Source: Defluviitaleaceae bacterium | Lineage (GTDB): Bacteria > Bacillota > Clostridia > Lachnospirales > WQUN01 | Assembly: GCA_009779835.1 (NCBI GenBank) | Contig: WRBD01000016.1 | Coordinates: 1-56,676 of the forward strand | Direction: 5' to 3' | DNA length: 56,676 nucleotides | Shown here: piece after piece, positions 10,242-18,866 of the stretch | How positions within the stretch are numbered: position 1 is the first letter of the stretch | Layout of the letters: every line of letters begins with the position of its first letter | The notes under the pieces: model-generated | Databases searched by the model: none | What the model was told of the DNA's origin: nothing | The model's input: only the letters and a program-made list of their open reading frames with translations | Made by a program: the position numbers and the translations under genes

Positions 10242-10286
10242 TACCGTCACGATATTGTAAAAAAATACCGTGGCGGTATTTTTTTT
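10242..10286 (+). terminator. Intrinsic terminator after eno
   Basis: TACCGTCACG (10242-10251) pairs with CGTGGCGGTA (10269-10278), ten pairs with one G-U, followed by eight T residues. A shorter alternative ATACCG/CGGTAT hairpin uses the same right arm. Confidence 0.85.
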
Positions 10287-10366
10287 GCGAGGAGACACTG
10301 CATGCGAGTATTAAATTGGCATGATAATATGAACAATCCCGTACCCACATGGTATCTCAATAATTA

Positions 10367-10397
10367 TTGTTAACTATTTGCGACAATTGGTTGACAA
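10367..10397 (+). promoter_or_regulatory. BirA operator upstream of bioY
   Basis: TTGTTAAC (10367-10374), 15 bases, then GTTGACAA (10390-10397). This matches the known bacterial BirA site TTGTTAAC-N14/15-GTTAACAA with one mismatch. The right half overlaps the predicted -35 box of bioY, so biotinoyl-AMP-loaded BirA should block transcription when biotin is plentiful. BirA itself is not in the window. Confidence 0.75.
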
Positions 10398-10419
10398 ATA
10401 AAAAACCTCTATGTACAAT
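10391..10419 (+). promoter_or_regulatory. Predicted sigma-A promoter of bioY
   Basis: TTGACA (10391-10396), exactly 17 bases, TACAAT (10414-10419). The -35 is perfect and sits inside the right half of the BirA operator. The start point should be near 10425. Confidence 0.7.
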
Positions 10420-10447
10420 AAGGAAAATTTGTACATGGAGGTTTTTT
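10400..10447. promoter_or_regulatory. 19 bp stem overlapping the bioY promoter and ribosome site
   Basis: Positions 10400-10418 pair with 10429-10447 (19 pairs, one G-T), leaving a ten-base loop. The left arm contains most of the -10 box. The right arm contains GGAGG (10437-10441) and six T residues ending directly at the ATG. For read-through RNA from upstream it forms a terminator-like hairpin that hides the ribosome site; RNA from the bioY promoter would lack the left arm and stay open. Confidence 0.6.
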
Positions 10448-10996
10448 ATGGAAGCGGAAGCAAGAAAAAATTTTGCAGTTCGTGACATCTGCTACATAGG
10501 CATTTTTGTGGCGATTATTGTGATTTGTGCGGTTGGTATTCCCTTGATGGGGGTGCCGTTTACTCTACAAACATGGGGAATTGCTTTGGCAGGTATGATT
10601 CTTGGACCCAAAAAGGGTGTTATTGCTGTTGTGATTTACATTTTACTTGGAGCTGTTGGTGTTCCTGTTTTTTCGAATTTTCGAGGCGGATTAGGCGTTA
10701 TCATGGGTGCAACAGGCGGATTTATTGTTTCGTTTCCCGTTATAGCGTTTATGACAGGGTTCTTTGCCAAGAAGGGTAATATATTTCTATTATTTGCGGG
10801 GCTTCTTGCGGGAGCGGCTATAAATTATATATTTGGGATGGTTTGGTTTTCCGTTGTAACGCAGAATACTATACAAGCGGCTTTTGCGATTGCCGTTGCG
10901 CCGTTTATTCTGCCTGATATTATTAAAATGGCTACGGTTATTATTATCGGAAAAAGCATTCAGACGGCATTGAAAAAAGCAAAGATTGCGCCTTGA
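10448..10996 (+). CDS. bioY: Biotin ECF transporter S component BioY
   Basis: Membrane protein that binds biotin and works with a shared ECF energizing module (EcfT with two ATPases), none of which is in this window. 182 residues with about six membrane segments. Seen: the family motif [23 protein letters not shown], split here as GVPFTLQTW and LGPKKG, then [18 protein letters not shown] and the C-terminal DIIKM. The operator upstream supports biotin as the substrate. GGAGG is six bases before the ATG. asnS follows 64 bases later, with no terminator seen between them. Confidence 0.93.
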   Translation: MEAEARKNFAVRDICYIGIFVAIIVICAVGIPLMGVPFTLQTWGIALAGMILGPKKGVIAVVIYILLGAVGVPVFSNFRGGLGVIMGATGGFIVSFPVIAFMTGFFAKKGNIFLLFAGLLAGAAINYIFGMVWFSVVTQNTIQAAFAIAVAPFILPDIIKMATVIIIGKSIQTALKKAKIAP

Positions 10997-11060
10997 CATC
11001 AGCGAGTACAATAGTTTACAGTTCGTTTGCAGGCTTTCTGCAAGAGAGGACGTTTCTGAT

Positions 11061-12413
11061 TTGTACACCCGCGTAAAAAATCTATATCGCAATACGTCTG
11101 ATTTTATGGAAAAAACCGTTACGATTGGCGGATGGGTTCGCACGTCGCGAAGCAGTGGGAATTTGTGTTTTATTGAATTGAACGACGGAAGTTTTTTTAA
11201 GCCCGTCCAAGTTGTTCTTGAAGGGACGCTCGCAGAGATGAAGCTTGGGGTTGGCTCTTGCATTACGGTAATCGGAGAAGTTGTGAAAAGCCCGGGAGCC
11301 AAGCAACCGTTTGAAATTAAGGCTTCTTCCGTGCATTTGGAAGGTTCATGTCCTCCTGATTATGTTTTACAGAAAAAACGGCACGGGTTTGAGTTTCTTC
11401 GCACAATTTCGCATTTAAGGCCGCGGACAAATACTTTTGCGGCTGTTTTTCGTGTGCGTTCTGTTGCGGCATACGCGGTTCATGAATTTTTTCGGCAAAA
11501 TAATTTCGTTTACGTCCACACGCCAATTATAACGGGCAGTGATTGCGAAGGTGCGGGAGAGATGTTCCGCGTCACAACACTTCCGCCGAGCGAGGCGGAT
11601 TTTTCGCAAGACTTCTTCGGAAAAGAAGCACATCTTACCGTGAGCGGTCAACTTGCCGTTGAGCCGTTTTGTCTCGCGCTTCGTGATGTGTACACCTTCG
11701 GGCCGACCTTTCGCTCGGAGCCGTCCACAACAACAACTCACGCGGCGGAATTTTGGATGATTGAGCCGGAAATGGCATTTGCCGACCTTGTCAATTATCT
11801 TGAAACAGGCGAAGCAATGCTAAAATTTATAATAAAATATGTTTTGGAAAACGCACAAGAGGAAATGGAATTTTTTAACGAATGGATTGAGAAGGGCTTG
11901 CTTGACAGGCTTTACGCCTTGGTTGATGCAAGATTTGCCCGCTGTTCGTATACAGAAGCAGTTGAAGTTTTGTCAACCGCTATAAAAGATTTTGAATATC
12001 CCGTAAAATGGGGTGCGGATTTGCAAACGGAACACGAGCGTTATCTTTGTGAGGAAATTTACAAAGGTCCTCTTTATATCACGGATTATCCGCGTGAAAT
12101 AAAGGCGTTTTATATGCGCTTAAACGACGACGGCAAAACCGTAGCCGCCGCCGATTTACTCGTACCCGGAGTAGGGGAACTAATCGGCGGCAGTCAGCGC
12201 GAAGAGCGCGTTGACATTTTAGAAGAAAGCATAAAAAAATTCGGACTGAATCCCGAAGATTATGACTGGTATTTGGACTTGCGCCGTTTCGGTGGAGTAA
12301 AACACGCAGGATTCGGTCTTGGCTTCGAGCGGCTTCTAATGTATTTAACAGGCATGAAAAATATTCGCGACGTAATTCCGTACCCGCGAACCATCGGGCA
12401 GATGTTAATATGA
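11061..12413 (+). CDS. asnS: Asparaginyl-tRNA synthetase
   Basis: Class II synthetase charging tRNA-Asn. Seen: OB-fold anticodon-binding domain with [13 protein letters not shown] and [10 protein letters not shown]; class II motif 1 around [16 protein letters not shown]; motif 2 [21 protein letters not shown]; motif 3 [16 protein letters not shown]-terminal PYPRTIGQM. 450 residues from TTG 11061, close to normal (about 460). This start is chosen because AGAGAGGA lies 11 bases upstream and alignment with relatives begins near [12 protein letters not shown]; in-frame TTG at 10986 would overlap bioY. No T-box leader fits in the 64-base gap after bioY. Its stop overlaps the next gene's ATG. Confidence 0.96.
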   Translation: MYTRVKNLYRNTSDFMEKTVTIGGWVRTSRSSGNLCFIELNDGSFFKPVQVVLEGTLAEMKLGVGSCITVIGEVVKSPGAKQPFEIKASSVHLEGSCPPDYVLQKKRHGFEFLRTISHLRPRTNTFAAVFRVRSVAAYAVHEFFRQNNFVYVHTPIITGSDCEGAGEMFRVTTLPPSEADFSQDFFGKEAHLTVSGQLAVEPFCLALRDVYTFGPTFRSEPSTTTTHAAEFWMIEPEMAFADLVNYLETGEAMLKFIIKYVLENAQEEMEFFNEWIEKGLLDRLYALVDARFARCSYTEAVEVLSTAIKDFEYPVKWGADLQTEHERYLCEEIYKGPLYITDYPREIKAFYMRLNDDGKTVAAADLLVPGVGELIGGSQREERVDILEESIKKFGLNPEDYDWYLDLRRFGGVKHAGFGLGFERLLMYLTGMKNIRDVIPYPRTIGQMLI

Positions 12414-13303
12414 TGGATGCATTAATCATAGGCGGCGGGCCGGCGGGCGCAACAGCGGCGGTTTATATTGCACGGGCGGGTTTTAAGGCAACGATTATTT
12501 ATAAAGATTATGGCGCGCTTGAAAAAGCGGAGCGTGTGGATAATTTTTATGGGTTTACGAAAATAAGCGGAAAGTCGTTGGTTGAAAAGGGGCTTAGACA
12601 GGCGCGACAAGCGGGCGCGAAAACCGTTCGCGGCGAAGTTGTGGGAATTTCCAAAGGTGAAAAAATAATAGTAAAAACGACAAGCACAGCCTACGAGAGT
12701 AAGACTGTGCTTCTTGCTGTGGGTGCAACCCGCCGTACTCCTAATATTCCCGGTCTTGGAGATTACGAAGGGCGCGGCATAAGCTATTGCGCCATTTGCG
12801 ACGGCTTTTTTTATCGCGGAAAAAATGTCGCTGTATTAGGAAACGGCGCGTATGCTCTGCATGAAGTTGAAGATTTACTGCCGCTGGTTTCATCTGTAAC
12901 GCTTCTTACGAACGGAAAAGAACCTACCGTAAATTTTCCCGATTCCGTAGAAATAAGAACGGAAAAAATCCGCGAAATAATCGGCGTAGAAAAATCGCAA
13001 CTTTTATCAAAAACACCCGCAAAAATTTTGGATGGAGTAATTTTTGAAACAAGTGAAAAATTACAGGTTTCCGGTTTGTTTGTAGCGGAGGGGATAGCAG
13101 GCTCGTCGGAACTTGCGCGAAAAATCGGCGCGGCTCTTGATTCGCAAAACTCCGTAAAAATTGACAACGAACAATGTACAACTGTGCAAGGTCTGTGGGC
13201 GGCAGGGGACTGCACGGGCGGCTTAAAGCAAATTGTAAAGGCGGCACATGAGGGCGCGCAAGCGGGCATAAGCATAATAAATTTTTTACGTGGAAATTTT
13301 TAA
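12410..13303 (+). CDS. Thioredoxin reductase-like FAD-dependent oxidoreductase
   Basis: 297-residue two-domain flavoprotein disulfide reductase. Seen: FAD Rossmann motif IIGGGPAG (8-13), redox pair CAIC (Cys127, Cys130) in the canonical [12 protein letters not shown] setting, a second dinucleotide site VLGNGAYAL, and C-terminal FAD motif WAAGDCTGG. The canonical NADPH HRR motif of TrxB is not obvious after the second Rossmann site, so the electron donor is uncertain; ferredoxin- or NADH-linked forms occur in Clostridia. It overlaps asnS by four bases. No thioredoxin gene is near. A slightly short relative of TrxB (about 310). Confidence 0.85.
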   Translation: MMDALIIGGGPAGATAAVYIARAGFKATIIYKDYGALEKAERVDNFYGFTKISGKSLVEKGLRQARQAGAKTVRGEVVGISKGEKIIVKTTSTAYESKTVLLAVGATRRTPNIPGLGDYEGRGISYCAICDGFFYRGKNVAVLGNGAYALHEVEDLLPLVSSVTLLTNGKEPTVNFPDSVEIRTEKIREIIGVEKSQLLSKTPAKILDGVIFETSEKLQVSGLFVAEGIAGSSELARKIGAALDSQNSVKIDNEQCTTVQGLWAAGDCTGGLKQIVKAAHEGAQAGISIINFLRGNF

Positions 13304-13379
13304 TTTATTGGACAAACAATATTATTTTATGTTATATTATATCGAGTTATGAAAATTATTCTGCCGGGGGGTACCCACG

Positions 13380-14540
13380 TTGACAATAGATATGCATAAT
13401 ACGCCGGAACTGAAAGCACGAATAAAAGTAATTGGCGTAGGCGGAGGCGGAAACAACGCCGTTGACCGCATGGTAGCCGATGCAATTGAGAATATCGAAT
13501 TTATCTCTGCAAACACGGATAACAAAGCATTGGCGAAATCTAAGGCACCCACACGAATTCAATTGGGGGAAAAATTGACAAGAGGGCTTGGTGCGGGCGG
13601 AAAGCCCGAAACAGGTCGTCGTGCCGCCGAGGAAACACGCGATATACTTGCGAATGCCATTGATAACACGGATTTATTATTTATAACCGCCGGAATGGGC
13701 GGAGGAACGGGAACCGGTGCGGCGCCCGTAATAGCCGCTGTTGCCCGCGAAATGGGAATACTTACCGTTGGCGTAGTTACAAAGCCGTTTGCGTTTGAGG
13801 GCGGGCCGCGTATGCGTAACGCGCTTGCTGGTATAGCCGAACTTCGTAAAAGCGTTGATACATTGGTAATCATTCCCAACGAGCGGCTTCTTTCCATTGT
13901 GGGCGATGACGTTTCTTTGGTTGATGCGTTCCGACGCGCAGATGAAGTTCTTCATCAAGGTGTAATTGGAATAAGCGGTGTTATATTGGATGATGGGCTT
14001 GTAAATCTCGACTTCGCGGACGTAAGAACCGTTATGGAAGACCAGGGCGTTGCGCATATGGGAATCGGTCGCGCTTCAGGTAAAAACAAAATCGAAACAG
14101 CGATAAAAGAAGCCATAAACAGCCCACTGCTTGAGACATCAATAAGCGGTGCGAAAGCTGTAATAATCAGCTTCACGGGCGACCACAGCATGGGCTTGCG
14201 CGACTTATCCGCCGCCGCAAACTTTGTAGGTTCTGCTCTTGACCCGGACGCGGAAGTAATGTTCGGCGCGACGATAGACGACACCTTAAAAGACGAAGTA
14301 CGCGTTACCGTTGTTGCGACGGGCTTAAACGAAGAAGCGGCTCTTTCTGCGGGAGCAAGCGCGAACCGCCGCCCCGTTGACCCATATCAAAATCATGGCA
14401 TGGACGGCCCGCCGGATATTCAGGCGGCAATGGAAGAGCGCGAAGAGCTAAAACCCATTCGTGAATCAAATTTCCGTTTAATCAACGAAGACATTACCCC
14501 GCCGTTCCTTCGAGATTGGAAAAAACGCTCGGATAGATAA
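13380..14540 (+). CDS. ftsZ: Cell division protein FtsZ
   Basis: Tubulin-like GTPase that forms the division ring. 386 residues. Seen: IKVIGVGGGGNNAVDRM, the tubulin signature GGGTGTG (107-113), ANTDNKAL, T7-loop region VNLDFADVRTVM, then a short linker of about 50 residues and a C-terminal peptide DITPPFLRDWKKR that resembles the FtsA/SepF-binding tail. The TTG at 13380 is preferred: a GGGGGG block ends eight bases upstream, whereas the ATG at 13392 is 20 bases from it. The gene stands alone here, not in a dcw cluster. The upstream AT-rich stretch (13305-13345) probably holds its promoter. Confidence 0.97.
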   Translation: MTIDMHNTPELKARIKVIGVGGGGNNAVDRMVADAIENIEFISANTDNKALAKSKAPTRIQLGEKLTRGLGAGGKPETGRRAAEETRDILANAIDNTDLLFITAGMGGGTGTGAAPVIAAVAREMGILTVGVVTKPFAFEGGPRMRNALAGIAELRKSVDTLVIIPNERLLSIVGDDVSLVDAFRRADEVLHQGVIGISGVILDDGLVNLDFADVRTVMEDQGVAHMGIGRASGKNKIETAIKEAINSPLLETSISGAKAVIISFTGDHSMGLRDLSAAANFVGSALDPDAEVMFGATIDDTLKDEVRVTVVATGLNEEAALSAGASANRRPVDPYQNHGMDGPPDIQAAMEEREELKPIRESNFRLINEDITPPFLRDWKKRSDR

Positions 14541-14562
14541 ATTTCATTGTATAAAATTTAGC

Positions 14563-14602
14563 AAAAAGTCCAACCTAAATAAAAATTTAGGAAGGACTTT
14601 TT
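14563..14602. terminator. Hairpin between ftsZ and dacF that includes the dacF ribosome site
   Basis: AAAAAGTCC (14563-14571) pairs with GGACTTTTT (14594-14602); inside it CCTAAAT pairs with ATTTAGG around an AAAA loop, with an AA/AA internal loop. Works as a terminator for ftsZ. The right arm carries GGAAGG (14590-14595), the dacF ribosome site, and its T-run is the spacer before the ATG at 14605. Confidence 0.75.
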
Positions 14603-14604
14603 TT

Positions 14605-15753
14605 ATGAGAAAATTTATATTATTTGTAATTGCCACAGTTTTTTTTGCGACGCCGGTTATTGCGGAGGTTTCAATTGACGCAAAAGCAAGCCTTTTAATG
14701 GAAGCAGAAACAGGTAAAATATTACATGAGTTTAATGCGCATGAAAAATTGGCTCCGGCGAGTGTTACGAAGGTTATGACAATGCTGCTTATCTACGAAG
14801 CTTTGGCGCAGGAGCGCATTAAATGGGATGATATTGTTACTGTTAGTGCGCACGCGGCTTCTATGGGCGGTTCGCAAATTTTTCTTGAACAAGAGGAGCG
14901 GCAAAGTGTACGCGATTTAACGAAGTCAATTGTAATCGCGTCCGCGAACGATGCCGCCGTAGCAATGGCGGAATTTATCGCGGGAAGCGAGGAAGCATTC
15001 GTTACACAAATGAACAATAAAGCGCGTGCGCTTGGCATGGAAAATACCATTTTCAAGAACTCTTGTGGTCTTGATGTGGATGGGCATTACACAACTGCAC
15101 ACGATATCGCGCTGATGTCGCGTGAGTTAATTTTAAAATACCCCGAAGTTTTTGAATACACAAAAATTCGGCTGGACAAAATCATGCACAGAACCGCTCG
15201 CGGTGAAGAAGAATTCGGGTTGACCAACACTAACCGCCTGATTCGCAGTTATTCCGGTGCTACTGGGCTTAAAACAGGTTCAACTTCGCAGGCTATGTAC
15301 TGCATTTCCGCAACCGCCGAAAAAGAAGGTATGCAACTAATTGCGGTCGTTCTTGCCGCGCCCGATCCCGTAATTCGTTTCGACGGTGCAATGAAATTGC
15401 TGGATTTCGGCTACGCAAACTTCGCGTTAATTGCCAAAGAAGAAACCGGAACCCCCATGGGCGAAATCCAAATTTTCAAAGGCGAAACGGAAGCGTCACC
15501 CGTTGTGATAAAAGAACAAGTAAACATGCTTGCCCCCAAAGGCAAACACATCGTTCTTGACAGCGAAGTGAAAATCTTCGATCCGCTTGATGCACCCGTT
15601 TCGCAAGGCCACGCCGCCGGCGAAGTAATTTACACATGGGAAGGCGAAGAAGTAGGACGCAGCCAATTAATTATCCCGCAGGAAATTCCCAAAGCTTCCG
15701 TCACAACCATGACAGAGAGATTATTCCGAAGATGGTTTTTTGCAGACGCGTGA
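14605..15753 (+). CDS. dacF: D-alanyl-D-alanine carboxypeptidase (DacF/PBP5 type)
   Basis: Secreted, membrane-associated serine peptidase that trims the terminal D-Ala from peptidoglycan stems. 382 residues. Seen: signal peptide MRKFILFVIATVFFATPVIA; the three penicillin-binding motifs SVTK (Ser53, Lys56), SAN (113-115) and KTG (223-225); a C-terminal beta-rich PBP5_C-like domain; and a terminal stretch that may act as an amphipathic membrane anchor (ERLFRRWFF). DacF in sporulating bacteria shapes the spore cortex, but vegetative DacA relatives look alike, so the gene name is tentative. Confidence 0.93.
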   Translation: MRKFILFVIATVFFATPVIAEVSIDAKASLLMEAETGKILHEFNAHEKLAPASVTKVMTMLLIYEALAQERIKWDDIVTVSAHAASMGGSQIFLEQEERQSVRDLTKSIVIASANDAAVAMAEFIAGSEEAFVTQMNNKARALGMENTIFKNSCGLDVDGHYTTAHDIALMSRELILKYPEVFEYTKIRLDKIMHRTARGEEEFGLTNTNRLIRSYSGATGLKTGSTSQAMYCISATAEKEGMQLIAVVLAAPDPVIRFDGAMKLLDFGYANFALIAKEETGTPMGEIQIFKGETEASPVVIKEQVNMLAPKGKHIVLDSEVKIFDPLDAPVSQGHAAGEVIYTWEGEEVGRSQLIIPQEIPKASVTTMTERLFRRWFFADA

Positions 15754-15773
15754 AAAAATAAGATAAAAAGAAT

Positions 15774-15853
15774 GAACGCGAATTTTCGCGGATTTAACGG
15801 ATTTTCGCGGATTGAAAATCAAAAATCCGCGTTAATCCGCAAAATCCGCGTTT
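15774..15853. repeat. CGCGGATT-type inverted repeat
   Basis: Iterated CGCGGATTT / AATCCGCG units arranged as an imperfect hairpin with a loop near GAAAATCA. It sits between dacF and the DUF421 gene. It uses the same CGCGGATT vocabulary as the hairpin at 49837-49890, so these belong to one interspersed repeat family. Confidence 0.6.
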
Positions 15854-15889
15854 AGTTTCTTATCAAAGATATTTAGAAGGAATAAAAAA

Positions 15890-16573
15890 ATGTACGAAAT
15901 GATTTTTAATAGAATCGTAGCTTCTGTTATAGCCGTGATTGCGTTATTTATTCTTACGCGTATGATGGGGAAAAAGCAAATCGCGCAGCTCAATTTTTTT
16001 GATTATGTAATTGGAATATCCATCGGCTCGATAGCTTCGGAATATGCGGTTGTGCGCGACATCCACATATCGGAAGGTCTTACCGCGCTAATCACATTTA
16101 CCGTATTTTCGTTTGTATTTTCGTATATCTCCATGAAAAGTTACGCCGGCAGAAAAATTATGGACGGCGTTCCCGTAACGATTATTGAAAACGGAAAAAT
16201 TGTATTCCGAAATTTGCGAAAAACGAAAATGAACATAAACGACTTTTTGGAAGAGTGCAGACAAAAAAACATCTTCGACATAGCCGAAATTGAGTTTGCG
16301 ATACTGGAAACCAGCGGAAGATTAAGCGTTCAGCTAAAATCGCAGAACCGCCCGCTCACGCCGAAAGACATGCAAATATCCACAATTTATGAGGGATTAT
16401 GCATAAATGTTGTAATCGACGGAAAAATTATTGCGGATAATTTGACATCGATCAACTTAAACGAAGATTGGCTGAATGCAGAACTCTCCAAACAATGCAT
16501 TACCGGTTACTCCAACATTTTACTAGCCTATGTAGATACCTCGGGAGCACTGCACACCCATATAAAACAATAA
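15890..16573 (+). CDS. DUF421 (YetF-type) membrane protein
   Basis: 227 residues. Seen: about three N-terminal membrane segments (to residue 85) with the family motif RMMGKKQIAQLNFFDYVIGISIGS, given here as RMMGKKQIAQL and FDYVIGISIGSIA, followed by a soluble domain with VTIIENGKI and LRKTKMNINDFLEECR. Known DUF421 proteins (YetF, YrbG, YdfR families) form membrane proteins with a cytosolic alpha/beta domain, and some Bacillus members affect spore germination. Function here is unknown. AGAAGGA lies upstream of the ATG. The gene is followed by a strong terminator shared with rnc. Confidence 0.9.
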   Translation: MYEMIFNRIVASVIAVIALFILTRMMGKKQIAQLNFFDYVIGISIGSIASEYAVVRDIHISEGLTALITFTVFSFVFSYISMKSYAGRKIMDGVPVTIIENGKIVFRNLRKTKMNINDFLEECRQKNIFDIAEIEFAILETSGRLSVQLKSQNRPLTPKDMQISTIYEGLCINVVIDGKIIADNLTSINLNEDWLNAELSKQCITGYSNILLAYVDTSGALHTHIKQ

Positions 16574-16594
16574 TAAAGCTTTTTGGGAAAGAGG

Positions 16595-16632
16595 GGTTCT
16601 CGAGAACCTTTTTTTTCTTAAAAAAGGTTCTC
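16595..16632. terminator. Bidirectional terminator between DUF421 gene and rnc
   Basis: GGTTC-TCGA-GAACC (16595-16608) followed by eight T residues serves the plus strand. An alternative 13 bp stem pairs 16602-16614 with 16620-16632 around a five-base loop. It lies between the convergent ends of two genes. Confidence 0.7.
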
Positions 16633-16645
16633 TCCCGAAGGTTTT

Positions 16646-17323
16646 TTATATCTTAACGCCCCTCAACGCCATTCTCGCGGCTTCTTGTTCGGCGTTTTTT
16701 TTGCTTGCACCTTTGCCTGTACCGATGACTTTGCCTTTGTGGGTTGCTTGTGCGGTAAAGATTTTTTTGTGTGCCGGGCCGATTTCTTTTATTATAGAGT
16801 AAACGGCGGTTTCGTGGCTTATTTTTTGTAAGTGTTCTTGCAGAGTTGTTTTGTGATCCTTGTTGCTGCGGGTGGCTTTGTCAGCTATAGGCTCGTATAG
16901 GCGCAGGATTAGTGCGCGTACTTCTTCAAGCCCGCCGTCTAAATAAATCGCGCCGAATATTGATTCAAGAACGTCTGAAAGTATTGAGTCTTTTTCGCGC
17001 CCGCCTTCTGAAGCTTCGCCCTGACCCAGTAAAATAAAAGTACCAATGCTTAAATCACGCGCAAGGCTCGCCAAGCTGGACTCACGAACCAAAGCGGCGC
17101 GTTTTTTTGTTAAATCGCCTTCAGACATTTCGGGATAACGATGATATAAAAAATCGCTTATACAAAGCTCAAGCACGGCATCGCCAAGAAATTCCAGACG
17201 TTCGTTGGATTCCAGCGGGTTCAGCTTTTGCTCGTGTACAAACGATGCGTGTGTTACGGCATGTTTAAGCAGGCTATGACGCTTGAACGTATAGCCTAAA
17301 TTTGTTTGAAGCTGGTCGCTCAT
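16646..17323 (-). CDS. rnc: Ribonuclease III
   Basis: Double-strand-specific endonuclease for rRNA and mRNA processing. 225 residues. Seen: the RNase III signature ERLEFLGDAVLEL (41-53), the second acidic motif DVLESIFGAIYLDGG, and a C-terminal double-stranded RNA-binding domain ending GKGASKKNAEQEAARMAL. The start overlaps the acpP stop by four bases. Order rpmF-plsX-acpP-rnc is the common Firmicutes arrangement, though fabD and fabG are missing between plsX and acpP and smc does not follow. Confidence 0.97.
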   Translation of the reverse strand: MSDQLQTNLGYTFKRHSLLKHAVTHASFVHEQKLNPLESNERLEFLGDAVLELCISDFLYHRYPEMSEGDLTKKRAALVRESSLASLARDLSIGTFILLGQGEASEGGREKDSILSDVLESIFGAIYLDGGLEEVRALILRLYEPIADKATRSNKDHKTTLQEHLQKISHETAVYSIIKEIGPAHKKIFTAQATHKGKVIGTGKGASKKNAEQEAARMALRGVKI

Positions 17324-17553
17324 GAATTTAACGCTTTTTTCACGTATTCGGCGGCATCGCCCACGGTTTTGATCTTTTCCGCGTCCTCATTGGAGAATTC
17401 CATGCCGAAAACTTCTTCCAACTCCGATATTATTTGGAAAATATCAAGCGAATCCGCGTTTAAATCCTCAGTGAATCTTGTTTCTTCTGTGATTAATTTC
17501 TTTGGTTTATTCATTTGTTCCGCAATAACGTCTCTTATTTTTTCAAACTCCAT
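17320..17553 (-). CDS. acpP: Acyl carrier protein
   Basis: Carries growing fatty acyl chains on a phosphopantetheine arm. 77 residues, acidic. The attachment site is Ser35 in LNADSLDIFQII; the usual motif is DSLD. Twelve bases after plsX and four-base overlap with rnc, so it is part of one transcript. Confidence 0.97.
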   Translation of the reverse strand: MEFEKIRDVIAEQMNKPKKLITEETRFTEDLNADSLDIFQIISELEEVFGMEFSNEDAEKIKTVGDAAEYVKKALNS

Positions 17554-17565
17554 TTAAAAGCCCCT

Positions 17566-18549
17566 TTACATTTGATATTCAACACATTGCCTGATGGCGT
17601 TTTTTATCGCAAGCGCGTCCGACGAGCCGTGCGCCTTAACTACAAGTTGATTCAATCCCAAAAACGGTGCGCCGCCAACTTCGCGGTAATCGAAACGTTT
17701 TTTAAGACGCTTGAACGAGCCTTTTGCCATAAGCGCACCTATTTTTGAAACGGTGGTTGCCATAAGTTCTTCTTTTACCATACCCATCATTGATTTTGCA
17801 AAACCTTCGGCAAATTTTAATAAAACATTTCCGGTGAAACCGTCGCAAACGGCAACATCCACTTCGCCGGAAAGAATTTCGCGCCCTTCAATGTTTCCCG
17901 CGAAAATAAAATTTCCCGCGTAAGCAAAATTCTCGATAGAACCGGGAGATATTTCACTCAATAAAGAAAAGGCTTCTTTTACTGCCGCGTTGCCTTTTTC
18001 ATCTTCCGTTCCCACGTTAATAAGCCCGACACGCGGGCTTTCAATTTTCATACATTTTTGCATATATTCCGCGCCTAATTGAGCGAATTGCGCCAGATAC
18101 GAAGGCTTGCAATCCATATTCGCACCGCAATCCATAAGCAGAACATGACCTGTTTTTGTAGGAAGAAGCGTACCCAACGCGGGGCGTTCTATGCCGGGTT
18201 TTCTGCCGATAATAACTGTCGCGCCCGTAAGAAGCGCACCTGTTGAACCTGCTGAAACAAAACCCGAGGCATTGCCTTCTTTCACATATTTCAAGCCCAT
18301 CACAATAGACGAATCCTTTTTTCTGCGGAAAGCAAGAGTGGGCGATTCATTTGGCTCAATCACGGTTGGGGCGTGAATTATCTTCATTTCCCGGTACTTC
18401 TTTACTTCCCCGCGGAGAATATTTTCGTCACCAAAAAGCACGGGTTCAACAAACGGATAAGCTTCCATTGCCGACGCCGCGCCTTCTACCATAGCCGCGG
18501 AACCTAAGTCGCCGCCCATTGAGTCTATCGCGATTGTTAATTTTTCCAT
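17566..18549 (-). CDS. plsX: Phosphate acyltransferase PlsX
   Basis: Makes acyl-phosphate from acyl-ACP for the PlsX/PlsY route to phosphatidic acid. 327 residues, normal. Seen: IAIDSMGGDLG at the start, LGTLLPTKTGHVLLMDCGAN, LINVGTEDEKGN, and VAVCDGFTGNVLLKFAEG. Fourteen bases separate it from rpmF. No FapR-type operator was recognised upstream. Confidence 0.97.
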   Translation of the reverse strand: MEKLTIAIDSMGGDLGSAAMVEGAASAMEAYPFVEPVLFGDENILRGEVKKYREMKIIHAPTVIEPNESPTLAFRRKKDSSIVMGLKYVKEGNASGFVSAGSTGALLTGATVIIGRKPGIERPALGTLLPTKTGHVLLMDCGANMDCKPSYLAQFAQLGAEYMQKCMKIESPRVGLINVGTEDEKGNAAVKEAFSLLSEISPGSIENFAYAGNFIFAGNIEGREILSGEVDVAVCDGFTGNVLLKFAEGFAKSMMGMVKEELMATTVSKIGALMAKGSFKRLKKRFDYREVGGAPFLGLNQLVVKAHGSSDALAIKNAIRQCVEYQM

Positions 18550-18563
18550 GCGATAAGCTTTAA

Positions 18564-18746
18564 TTATTCAGCTTTTTTGAAAACTTCGCGTCTGTCGTAA
18601 GAACCGCAAGACTTGCACATATGGTGTGACTGAACAAGTTCGCCGCATTTATTGCACGGCACCAAGTTTGGCATGGCTATTTTCCATGTTTGCGCGCGTC
18701 TTTTGTTGCGGCGTGCTTTTGATGTTTTTCCTTTTGGACAAATCAT
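18564..18746 (-). CDS. rpmF: Ribosomal protein L32
   Basis: 60-residue large-subunit protein. Seen: KGKTSKARRNKRRAQ and two CxxC pairs (CNKC and CKSC) that form a zinc site, so this is the zinc-binding form. The N-terminus begins MICPKGK rather than the usual MAVPKRK. GGGAGG lies upstream of the ATG. First gene of its operon; the DUF177 gene that often precedes rpmF is absent. Confidence 0.96.
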   Translation of the reverse strand: MICPKGKTSKARRNKRRAQTWKIAMPNLVPCNKCGELVQSHHMCKSCGSYDRREVFKKAE

Positions 18747-18779
18747 TACTGAAACCTCCCGAAAATTTAATCACAGAGC

Positions 18780-18809
18780 ATTATAATCAACCAAGCATTG
18801 CACTGTCAA
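18780..18809 (-). promoter_or_regulatory. Predicted sigma-A promoter of rpmF-plsX-acpP-rnc
   Basis: On the minus strand, TTGACA (18804-18809), an 18-base spacer and TATAAT (18780-18785). Both boxes match consensus exactly, as expected for a ribosomal-protein operon. Confidence 0.8.
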
Positions 18810-18866
18810 TATATTACTGTAATAAATGCGTGCATCAAATGCAAAATAAATCAGAGGTGAATTTAA

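Noticed and set aside
10997-11060. T-box leader before asnS
   Set aside because: The interval is 64 bases, too short for a T-box; only a small TTGCAG/CTGCAA hairpin is present.
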